Position numbers and translations under genes: made by a program. The notes beneath the pieces are model-generated. The model ran no database searches and was not told the origin of the DNA. It was given only the letters and a program-made list of their open reading frames with translations. A stretch of DNA of 64,000 nucleotides, taken from positions 1 to 64,000 of the forward strand of contig JAMPIV010003431.1 in assembly GCA_024509875.1 (NCBI GenBank), written 5' to 3'. Shown here piece after piece: positions 21,301-33,300 of this stretch. How positions within the stretch are numbered: position 1 is the first letter of the stretch; every line of letters begins with the position of its first letter. Source of the stretch: Oreohelix idahoensis. Lineage: Eukaryota; Mollusca; Gastropoda; Stylommatophora; Oreohelicidae.

Positions 21301-24300
21301 AGCCATAATAAATATATGTGAATATAGAGTCAAACTTCCAGAATCGAAATATATAAGTCTTTCCACTATTCGTCCATCCTGGTCATTATACCATCATTCA
21401 GAAGTTAGAACTAAAACACATACAGTGTAGACCTGATAAGGAGAACTCACCAGGGACCCAAGAAATAGTTCTTCTTATCAGAAATTCCTCTTATCCAGAT
21501 AAGAGTTCAAGCATATGGTAATGCATTTACAACGTACAATACAATAATGAATTAGCGTTGAATATGACAGATGTATGACACAGAAAATATGTAAATCACC
21601 AAAAGTGTTAATGTACAAAGTTGGCACAAATATCTAGAGAATAACAGCACTTTTTACACTTTGAAATGAAAAAGCTGCAATTTTCCTCTGTATCTTACTT
21701 AGTACCTGTACTTGAGTTAATAAAAATGTCTTTCCATGACATCCTTAAATTCAAAGAAATGATAAATTAAATCATCTTGGCATCCAGCCTGCATTATATA
21801 CATGTTAGTTTTATCCATGCAATTTGAAACTTCCAACTGTGAAATAGTTTGTACCGTTAACCCACAGTCATCATTATCTCTAGAATTTGCACACTCTTAA
21901 ATGATAAAGCACTCTTAAATGAAAAAAGTCTGTAATTTTCCTCTGTACTGCATCAATGTGACCTACAAGTTTGGACAACATTGCTGACCTATAATGAACC
22001 TTCAGATTTTGAATAATACCTTGGTCACAAGGCTGAAGTTTGGATGTCGCATTTGGTGGTAAAAATAAAAGTTCTGTTGCTTTTAGATTTTGAACATTTA
22101 TGTGGGCTGAACAGTTGTAAAGCACCAAAAGAACTTTGTGATGTTGACGTTCCATAGAATGATCAAATGCATATAGCCACTTGGTGAAAATGTATGATGT
22201 CATCCAGGCTATTGAATTAGCTGCATAATCAACACACAATTTTTTCAAACCTTTAAAACAGCGTGGATTTTTTAATTTACCGATTTCAAGTAATGGCAAT
22301 TTATCTGAACCATCCATATTTGTACACACAACAATTGTGATTCTTTCTTTCCATTGCCTCCCCTCCCCCCCCCCCCCCCCCCCCCCCCCCTTCCCCCCCT
22401 TCCCGGCACTTTTCATTTCTGAAGGAAAAAGTAAAAGTCTTGTCAGGCAGCAATCTCCAAAACAATCCAGTTTCATCAGCATTAAACACATCAACGGAAT
22501 TATACCTACTCATGGCTGGTTTTAGCACCTCCTCCGTCCATGACTCGGTAGTCATTTCATTAACAGAATGCCTTTCCCCACACACAAAAAAGGGTAAAGG
22601 AACCCGTTACACGCCCATTGATGCATATTGGGAATATGGTGTTAGGCCCATATTATCTTGACCGTCGGCAAACTAGGGGTGATGTGGTTAGCATCACGCC
22701 GGCCGCCTTAACCTTCACAGGGTTGCTCTGGTACCCATTTGGGGCTGGGTCGACCCAGGAGCCGTTTGTAACCTAAAAAATTCCCACCTCATCTGGGGAT
22801 CGAACCATAGACTACTGCGCTAGGAAGCCAGTGCACTAACCACTATGCTACCGCGGCTTTGTAAGTAATGTGCCGTTTTTTAAAACAACCCAACCAGCCA
22901 AGACTACATTTCCAGCCAGTCCGACCTTCCAGAAGTGCTAACTCTTCTGCCTTTGCAGTTAATATAGGTCCATTTACAGGAACATTTGCTGATCTCGCCA
23001 TGGTGAACCATTTTAGGAGTGCCGTGTCAACCACATCACCCGTCGCTTTTCGGTTCTTCATTCTGTGACAATCAACTTGTCCACCATAAAACATTTTTCT
23101 GTACCGATCCTTATTTTTTATGATTCCTGAAAGCGTTGATTTTGGAATGTCGAATTCCTTTGCTATTTTTATTTTCTTTTTGACACTATTTTCCACTTCT
23201 TGTACTAGCTCAATCTTTCTTTTCAAAGATATGGACTTTAACTTTCCAGCCATTTTTAGAGGGGAAATAACTCAAATTCTAACACTGACGAAGCGCGCAA
23301 TTTCAGAAAATAGCCGAAAAGTTGTACAAATGTCCAGGTACTGTATTTGAAAAAAAGTTCGCCTTAAGCAGATCAAATTATATAGTCGGGACACGTTTAA
23401 TCGTTCGGCATATCCGAAAATTCGTGATAAACGGATTCCGCTTAACCGGACATTTTTTACAAAGACAAAGAAGAAAAATTGCCGGGGATAAACAAATTGT
23501 TCTTCACAACAGAAATTCGCCACATCCGAGATCGCCTTAAGCGGTTTGCACTGTATCACTTTAACAACAAGGTGGCCATATTGTATGCATTGTGATCCTT
23601 CTCGCTCGCCATTTAGTGATTGCGTGCTATTTTTAGAGACACTGTCGTGCTGCAGTAATCGATTCTACAACCATATTGGAGACAAATTTTGCCACACCTG
23701 TGTGTTACCGGGGTAAAAGAAGTAGAGGGAGACTACATAACACATGGAGAAGAGAACTGGAGACATGAAGAGAAGACATGAGCTGATGGCACAAGACAGG
23801 AAGACTTAGCATAAGTTTGTTGAAGGCCTATGCTCCTTGGGAAGCTAAAAAGTGATGATGATCATGTTGTGTACTAAAACAAGTGACCCCAATATTTATG
23901 TGTATGAAACCTACTGTTTAATCTCATTGCCACTGATATGAGTATTAAACCAATAATTTCATTAAACTTCCATAAAACAAGTTTTATTTAGTTTTTTTTT
24001 GTGGCGTTAGTCGTCTTCCTTTTCAGCTTTCCTTCCATGTATGATGTAAAATGTTCGGATGATAGGCAGCTTTTGCACTAGTGCAAGATGTGTGACCCTG
24101 GATTCATTCATTGATCCCCTTCAGCTCCCATAGGCACACTGGCCTTGAAACAAGAGCACGCCAAGTTCACCTGTCACATGACATCTGCTCAATGTCTTTC
24201 CATTTCTTTCGCATCATTTTTATTTCTGTCTCCAGTTCTCTTTTCCATGTGTTTTTCAGTCGACCTCTACATCTTTTACCCTGGGGATTCTAGACAAAGG

Positions 24301-27300
24301 ACTGCCTGGTAATGCCATCAAAAAATTTCCTCAATGTGTGTCCAATCCATCACCAGCACCTTCTTCTCATTGCAATTCTATCAAACAATGTCTCGCCGTA
24401 CCGAAGATCATTGTTTCAGACCAGTAGAAGAGAGGGACTACAATTACATCAGTTACGTCTGCCCAAACCTAGGATCCCGCATTGTTTCCACCATAAAAAG
24501 CCTCTATTCTAACTTTACGTGCAGTGTTGGATCGAGTAATGTAACTTTCGAAGTGAAAACAGGAGTACGACAGGGATGCCCCTTATCAACAACATTATTT
24601 CTGACAGTCATAGATTGGGTGATGCGCAAGACAACAGAGGGCAGTCCAAGAGGAATTAGATGGACAACGTTTTCTACACTGGAAGATTTGGAATATGCAG
24701 ATGACATTGCACTACTCGCGCATTCACATCAACACATTCAAGACAAAACCGATAGACTGAATAAGTATGGCCAGCAGGTTGGCCTGAACATCAATTTGAA
24801 GAAGACAGAGGTCATGACACTAAATGTGGCAATCCTGAGCCAATAACAGTAAGGAACCAGAAGTTAGAACAGACAGACACATTTACTTACCTAGGAAGCA
24901 TAGTAACACCTGACGGCGGAACAAGCAAGGACATTAACAACAGAATGAATAAAGCGAGAACAGCCTTTGCTGTTCTCAACAACATTTGGAAGTCTTCCCA
25001 GTACAGCACAAACACCAAATTAAGACTGTATGAGAGTTGTGTACTTTCTGTGCTTCTCTATGGTGCGGAATGTTGGAGAGTAACAGAAAAGGAAATGTCG
25101 AAACTGTCCTCCTTCCACACAATCTGCCTAAGGAAAATTCTCCGAATCTTTTGGCCAAACACCATCAGCAACCAAGAACTACTTATTCGGAGTAACCAGG
25201 AGGACATGCACACCATCATAGCTGGCAGACGCTGGAATTGGGTTGGCCACATCCTCAGAAGGGACCCTGATACCATCACAAGAACAGCTATGCTATGGAC
25301 CCCCGAGGGAAAGCGAAAGAGAGGCTGACCAAAAACAACTTGGCGGAGAACTGTGGAAGCTGAGATGCAAAGAATGAACCACAGTTGGGGCACTGTACGA
25401 AGGATGGCCGCCGACCGAGCAAAGTGGAATCAATTTGTTGCTGCCCTACAAGACGCCACCAGGCGTGATGGCCGCTGACTGCTTTGACAGTTGGTGGCTA
25501 TGGATCAAAGAAGAAGAAGAAACCTAGGATCGACCTGTTCAAAAAGAGTCTAGCCTACTCTGGAGCAGCCTTCCACACCACATAAAAAACCTACCTACAC
25601 AATACTCATTCAACAAAGCACTTTTCAAACACTACATCAACACCGATTATCTACCCCCATAGAAGCAGCCTTTGTCTGTCCACATCTCATCTATATGTCA
25701 ACCTTTATTTTCCTCTTCCGCTCGTTATTGTCTATGTGAATAATTTGTTTTATATCCGTGTAGTATTACTATATAATGTAATGTATGTGAGAATGTACCT
25801 GCATAGCACTGTACTTTTGAAATATGTAATGTATTTGTTTGCTTAAATGTGATGTGTATGAGAATGAGCAGATATACATTTTTTACTGCTCGAAGATTTT
25901 CCTGCTACAGAAGTGCGTAAGAAATTATTATTATTATTATTTCATTTTCCCTCAAGAATGTAAGGATATAAGCGAGAATGTGTTTATGTAATTTTTGTAT
26001 TGATGTTTGGTGACACATTCAGAAATACAAATTAATTGTTGATGACCGACCACATGAGTGAGTGTCGGGATACAAAATGAAAGATAAAGGGCTGGATGGT
26101 CGGACAGACCTGGGTCCCCAATTCTTTGCCCTTTTAAATAAAGTTATGTCTATCTATCTCTCTTACTGATTCTGATCTTTGGTTAAGGAGGGCAAAGAAA
26201 TAAAACCAAGTCTCACCTCATTCAACAGCAGACTGTCAAATACTTCATGAGTTCTGATGCCATGCCACCTAATCTGATTATGTTCGAATTCATGTTATAC
26301 TGTACGGATTTTTTTCTTCTTTGTTTGTTTGTTTTTTCTTACTTTATTAATCAATTAAAAAAAAATTTTTTTTATTTAATTTTATTATTTTGTTTCTTTA
26401 CTTTCTTGTTTGTTTAAAGAAAAATACTTAATTTTGATTATGACTGCATACTGTAAATGTACGCTGTTATATTGCCTTTATAATGTTGCATGCCTTCATA
26501 TTAATGCTTTAAGTAACATGTAGGAATGAAAGGATATAGTATGCAAGATAAATGAGAGTGGAAGGGCAATTCTTAACCCTTCAAAAATAAAGTTTGTTCG
26601 ATCGTTCGTTCTTGTTCCACTGACACTTTCGTGGTCTTGTCATCAGTTTCACACTGGTGACCTAGCCTCATTATTTCAGTCCTTCTGTTCTATGAATGCA
26701 TCCATTTATCAAAGTAACTTCTTGATTGTTGTTTTTGTTGTTCTCATTGATTCAGAGCTATACAACAGTACTGCCTTGACAGTTGAGTTGGAAGATTCTC
26801 ATTTCTGTGTTGGATTTATTTCTTTATAATGCAAATCATTCTTACCTGTAACCTTGGATTGTGTCAATTTAGGTTTCTTCAGAATTTTATCAGCACTTAT
26901 ACTGATATTTTTCTCAGATGTTTTATCTTTCACATTTGTTCTATACAACTTGACTTGCCCTAGTCAACTAAGTAAAGCTGGTTTTTTGACAATCACCGAC
27001 ACTCACTTATATATTCAGTACAGTTCTTCTTTCAAAGTTTTCAACTGCTGGATCATGATGTGGGAAATTGACAGTCTTAAATTTAATTTTTTTGTTTCCA
27101 GTTAAAATATTTTTTTCAGCCAGCTGAATAAAATAGTAAACTATAGATGAAAAAGTTCTTTTAATAAGTTAAAAACAAAAAATACGTTCTCAGAAATAAA
27201 AGCAACAGGATGCATTTTCACCACAAGTGACATAACCCTCCTGCTCTGAACATTACTGAGTCAGTGCCTTTTTTAAAATGTTTTGATTAAAGTGATACAT

Positions 27301-30300
27301 ATTAAGCATTAAACAGAATAGTCCAAAATGAAAAGTAGGCACTTCATAGTAATATATTAAGTGCATGGTGTTAGGTGTAGCTGTCTTCTTTGTAGTTAGA
27401 TGCATGTGTAACTATTATCTATGCCTTTATAAGTTTTAGCAGTGAAAGATATACCAAGTCCCATTCATATTTATTCTTCATTTCTGTTGCATCAATTATT
27501 TCACTTACCTTAATTGCAGGAACAATTGAATCATACCAAAATGGCAGTGTCCGAGCAACTGTATCCTTCAAGCATTCACAAGCTGGAATCATGCCTTGAT
27601 CCATATTCTGGAAAGAAAATTAACATGTTAGACAGACAAGCAAGCTACTATTAGGGGTGAATAAATTCTAGTTGATGACTATTTTTTATCAACCAGTGCC
27701 CTTTGATTCCTAGTGATGCACAGACCAGCAACTAAACACTTTTCTATTATTATTTTTGGTTTGCCCCAATCTCCATACCTCTCCAGGCATGTCATGAGAG
27801 ACAACTAAAGTGATGTGCATAAGGCTTGCAATCTCATCATGTAGAATATGTGTTACAAAAACTACCACTGCAACAGCACATGAAGTGCTCTGTTACAGGC
27901 TTCTGGCATGGAAGCCAACTGTAGTGATGGCTCTGTACCTTAAGGAATAAAAATAGAAAGAAGATTGAGAAAACATGAAGAAGGGTATGATGAATGGTAA
28001 GTGATGCGTGATGCCATATGATGATGGATGGTATCCGCATGTCTGGTTTTGTGTGGTGTGCAGATGTGTTCAGTCAAAACAATGTTCATACAAAAATAAC
28101 AGGGCAATCCACATAGGACGTCAGTAAACTCACGACGTATAAAGTCAATGATTCTTGTAACAGCCGTTGACGTTTTTCTTCATTATTTATTGTGGACGCC
28201 ACAGTGACAAAATGGTTACGCGAATATGTAGGCACATCAAACAGTCATTATCACAGCAACATTCAATACAGCAATAGACGGTAGACAGCATTACAATGAT
28301 GAGTCAGATGCATGTTATATTTCAAAGTGCTGTAAATGTAGTCAGGTGAAAAACTCCATCCCTTTCTATAACAGCCAGGAGATAACCAGATGTATGAGAT
28401 CAGTTCACTCTCCTTAGTTTGACTTCAGCAAGATAGACACGTCTGCCGAAGTATAAATAATGTCCTCAAAAATATCCTCTAGATAATAAAGGTTTTCCAA
28501 ACCTAGTTCATTTAACAAAGTAGCAAGTAATGGTCCTTGGTACCTGCATCAACCGATGCAGTACAATACAGCGACATGTGAGCTAGGAAAACATCTCGTG
28601 ACGACGACTTTCGAAGACAGGCTATGAACCAGAAATCGTTCACGACCAAAAATCGATAGAGTTAATGAAAATGTTAATTTACCTTGCCTTCCGGAAATAC
28701 ACAGAAATATTATGCCTCCCGGCATGTGCAAATACACTAGAGGTATTATCTCGAATAAACGAAATATCCATAAGAGGACTCTCACATTCCTGACAGAACA
28801 AAAAAAAAACGGAGATCCCCTCTTCAACGAGGCATCTCTTTCGCCATTCCAAATCGCTCACTCCACTAGTGGTGGGCGGAAACCGATCGACCAAGAAGCA
28901 AGACAAGTCATGCGCAGTCCAGCGCAAAATGACCACAGCTCAAACTTAACTGCATTCGATACCAACGCGAGAAGACAAATGCTTACCGAGAAAAGTGACT
29001 ATAAATTTCAAGCAGTTGTTGCCCTTGCGTTATAAAATAGATATTGTAATAAAATGATGTTGCGAGAATTTATCACGCAACATATCACCACCTCCTCCCG
29101 ATAAAAAAAAAATGTGGAACATATTTTTTTTTTTCAATATCAAAGAGCATGCGATAAGCGGCTCAAAACGCATGAATTATGCGCTGATAATTAACTAAAT
29201 TGCCAAACAATAGGCTAATTATAGAGTGTCTGGTGAGGATATACCTCAACAGAAAAATAAATATGTCTCAAAAAATATTCACATCGGGGAGGTGTCACCA
29301 ACACACATCACGTTAGCATGTAAACACAATATACGTATGCAAGTTACTATAATCATCATTAAACAGCATACTCTAATATTGTCTTTAAAAATGGATGTAC
29401 AAATCTGATAGGAAAATTTAAATAGTACATTCTTTGACATGTAATGACATAAGTACATAGTAAAGTTAAACTACATGACGATCCAGGACATATGCTCTGG
29501 TATTCCGAGGGTAAGTACACAATCTAGAACTCGTCATGCTTGATACTAGTAAGGTAAGTCCTCAGCTCAACAATGACATTCTGAGAAAGTACAAGCAATA
29601 TAATGCTAATTAATAACTAATATGCTTCATAAGGTACAATACATTATTAATAATTGTGGCTGTTTAGTAAACTAACGGCCCTTATATTAACTACTCAGTC
29701 CTCCTCTATCATCTTAAAAAACGAACAGAAGAAGATGACAACAAAGCACGATAGTGTGTACATATAAAGTAAGTACAGATGTGCTAATCTATTGTAGAAA
29801 TATAGGTGTGTTATGACTCTGTAATATATGGAAATATAGGACAGAAGTATTAGTTGGAGTCATGTGGGCATCTAGACAAAATGTCAGCCATCACATTATC
29901 CGCACCACGGATAGCTCGTACCGTGAAGTGAAAAGGTTGAAGAGCTATAGCATATCGAGTGGATCTCGAACTCTTCAAATTCTTAGTCTGAATAGCTGTA
30001 AGAGCTTTCTGATCAGTCTCTAGAATGAAATGTGCGCCCAGGAGGAATCTTTGTAGTTTTAGAATTGACCAAACCATCGCTAACAACTCACGGTCTAAAA
30101 CCGAGTAGTTCCTCTCTGCCGCATTTAGTTTTCTAGAAATGTACATAACAGGATGCAGAGTATTTGCATATTCTTGCATCAGTGCTGCTCCAATCCCAGT
30201 GGATGAAGCATCACTCCGAAGAACAAAAGTCCCATCAAGAGTAGGTAATCTTAAGATGGGAGGAGAAGAAAATATATTCTTGATTTGGTCTAGTGAAGAT

Positions 30301-33300
30301 TGGCATTCTTCAGACCAACGGACCAGATTAGGCGAACCTTTCTTCAACAATGTTGATAGAGGTGCCATGATCGAAGATAAATTTGGAATAAATCTCCCAT
30401 AAAATTGAATTAAACCTAAGAGACTCCTAACTTGTTTCTTCGTTTTAGGAACAGAGATGTTCATATTTTGGAAGTATTGTGGTCTTCTGTCTTCAAGAGA
30501 CCATGACCAACACGATGACCCAGGAAAGAGATTTCACCAAAACCAACAAAAGCTTTAGAAGGTTTTGCTGTCAAATTATTCTCACGTAGAGTGGACAGTA
30601 AGTCATATAACCCTAAATAGTGATCTTCCCAGGTATCACTGAAGAGACAGATGTCATCTAAGTATGCGATGACATCCGAACGATGTGACAGAATTCGACG
30701 CATCATGCGAACGAAAGTGGCAGGGGCGTTCATGAGACCAAAAGGCATAACATTCCATTGAAATAGACCCCCTAGGTGTAGAAAAAGCAGTAAGAGGTTT
30801 GGCATGCTCTGCTAAAGGCACTTGCCAATAACCTTTAGACAAGTCAAGTTTAGTGAAGAATCTAGAATTAGAAAGTCTAATCAGTAGATCTTCTAACAAA
30901 GGCATCGGTTCAGCGTCGAACTTTGTGACCTGATTCAATTTGCGATAATCAACACAAATTCGTATGTTCTTATCCTTCTTCCGGACAATAACCATGGAAG
31001 AAGAATATGGTGAAGTCGATGGTTCAATTATATTTAATTGAATCATTTCATCCAATTCCTTTTCCACTTGCGACTGAAAGTGTATAGGAATAGGATACGG
31101 CCTAACCCTAATTGGATTATTGTCGGTAAAAATTATGTCATGTTCTATGACATCTGTGTGTCCAGGAATGTCAGTGAGAACATCCTGAAATGTTTGTAAC
31201 ATCGACGAGACTTGTCGATGTTCGTCACCAGAAAGATTAGGAGAAACAGAAACGTTTTTCCAAGATTCCGTGGAATGTAATGGAACCACTGGAAGGGGAA
31301 GGTTGACATCAGAGAAGGTAGCTTCCTCATCCTGAATGACAGACAGGGATGAATAATGACCGTGAGGTGCAGGAGCCTCATCCGTTGCCTGGAAAATAGG
31401 CAGCAAATAGTCCGGACGTTCGTGAAATTCCGAAAGCATGTTTATGTGGAAAGTTTTATGCTTTCCATCAATATCGACCACATAGTCAACATCGGAAATC
31501 CGAGAGACTATTGCATACGGACCTTTCCATGCAATAAGAAGTCTATTTTCCCTACTGGGGAGTAGGACGAATGCTTTGTCACCTGGACAAAGTTGTCGTA
31601 GACATCTATTCTTGTTAGAAAACTGCCTTGCCTTCTCTTTAGCAATTTCTGATGAAGCAGTTGCTAGCTTACATGCCTCAATGATCTTTTGTCTAAGAGC
31701 AATGACATACTCATATGAGGATTGAGTTTCATCGCTAATATCATCGGCAGTGATGAGATCGTGTAATAAAGACATAGGGCCGCGTGGACGCGCGCCAAAG
31801 ACAAGTTCGAAGGGAGAAAATCCTGTGTGTTCATTAGGGACTTCTCTATAGGCAAAGAGAGCCGCGGGTAAAACCCTGTCCCAATCTTGAGGATGATCTT
31901 CAGTTATCTTACCAAGCAAAGTCTTGAGCGTTCTATTCAGACGCTCAACTAACCCATTAGACATAGGATGGTAGATACTACTGAGAGATCGTTCAATATG
32001 TAAGGTAGACATTACCTGTGACATAGTGTCAGATATGAGTTGAGTGCCATGGTCTGACAATATTTCTCTGGGGAACCCCAAGCGAGAAAAAATCAACCAA
32101 AGAGCATCTGCGATATCTGTAGTAGATATGCTCTTAAGAGGAATAGCCTCTGGCCAACGTGTGCACATATCGACACATGTAAGGATAAACTGATGTCCTC
32201 TGGCCGACTTGACCTTAAAAGGGCCAATAATATCTATGGCCATTTTCTGAAACGGCCGAATAGGAATGTCAGCAGCCTGGATAGGCGCAGCATGTCGTGG
32301 TCCTCTAGATTTGACCTCCTGACATACCTTGCATGATCGGCAGTAAAAACGAATGTCCTTATTGACAAAAGGCCAAAAGAAAGCCGCAAGGACTCTCGAC
32401 TTCGTACGGGCAAAACCCATATGTCCAGCACATTGCGAGTCATGAGCATGTTGCAATATTTGCACTCTCATGCTCTTGGGAACAAGAATTTGCGAATGTG
32501 CCGACGTAGTCGAATCTTGTACCATACGTACAAGTACGCCGTTTCTCATTGCAATCCAAGATTTTCTATTTGTATCCTGATTCGGATCACCTTTCTTCGC
32601 AAGAATGAAGAACTTTTTTAAAGAAGGATCTTCTTCTTGCAATTTTATGAAAGAGTCACGAGTGATTACAAAGTGACTATCTTGGCTATCAACTTCATTA
32701 TCACTATTCAGTGAAGTTTCGGGTGTTTGTAGAGCTTGTGCTCTTGTAACTACTGCATTTGTAGCTTGCATGTTATTATCTTCCCAAGCAGCAATCTGCT
32801 GTGGGGTACACTCCCTAACTCCGTGAATACGACCAATAATAAGGTCCGCAATAGGATTAGGTAAGAGACAAGCATGCACATCTCCAGTAAAGAAAGGAGT
32901 GGCAATGCGAATTACAGCAGTAGGATATTTTTCTAGAGTGCCGCCAAATGTGACACATTTAATAACCCTTCCTGTAGCACAAGATGGATCTACAAGCGAT
33001 TGTCTAACACCAATAGTGGTGCATCCGGAATCGAAAAGTAGTGAGACCGGAGTATCATTAACAAGACCCTTATGTAGAATTAAAGAACCCCTCCCGTCAT
33101 GCGCAACAGCAGCAGGAAGAGCGGGAAGTGGGTGACCATAACTCAAAGTAGTTATGGTACCCGGTTCGAATAAAGTACTGCATTGGGGGCATTTGTTTGC
33201 TCTCTCAAAGTCAAAAGCAGAACCAGTGACAGCGTCAAAGTTTTTACTATCAACAACATGATTACAGGCTCCCTCAGTTTCCTGTTGTACAGCATTAGCC

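Larger units (their letters stand above)
21880..23253 (-). pseudogene. Tigger/pogo transposase, inactivated
   Basis: From ATG 23253 the minus strand gives a CENP-B N-terminal helix-turn-helix ([12 protein letters not shown] ... [17 protein letters not shown]), the second DNA-binding domain ([20 protein letters not shown] ... FKKRH), then, after the SINE, the DDE core: [10 protein letters not shown] (first Asp), [11 protein letters not shown] where the second catalytic Asp of the usual VDN motif is Tyr, and LQPCDQGII (third Asp). A C-run of 26 bases on the plus strand disrupts the segment before [14 protein letters not shown]. The missing Asp, the run and the SINE show it cannot act. Confidence 0.85.
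21421..23555 (-). mobile_element. Tigger/pogo DNA transposon
   Basis: Ends CAGTGTAGACC (21423) and its counterpart CAGTGCAAACC read from 23553 on the other strand match at nine of eleven bases, with TA on both flanks (21421-21422 and 23554-23555). The interior carries a CENP-B-like DDE transposase. A tRNA-derived SINE is inserted inside. Confidence 0.82.
24395..26160 (+). mobile_element. CR1-like LINE 3' end, split by LINE-C
   Basis: The plus strand reads [13 protein letters not shown] up to 24476, then resumes at 25520 with [13 protein letters not shown], a C-terminal signature common in CR1-type reverse transcriptases. A long 3' UTR follows and ends AATAAAGTTATGTCTATC with a (TATC)n tail near 26140-26160. 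The first part is short and degenerate. The clade is inferred from the C-terminal block only. Confidence 0.6.

Noticed and set aside
22337..22525. Pro-rich plus ORF
   Set aside because: Reading of the poly(C) run inside the Tigger transposase.
28549..29035. ORFs repeated at 36770-37169
   Set aside because: They lie in the LTRs; there is no known LTR protein and no conserved domain, and duplication follows from LTR identity.
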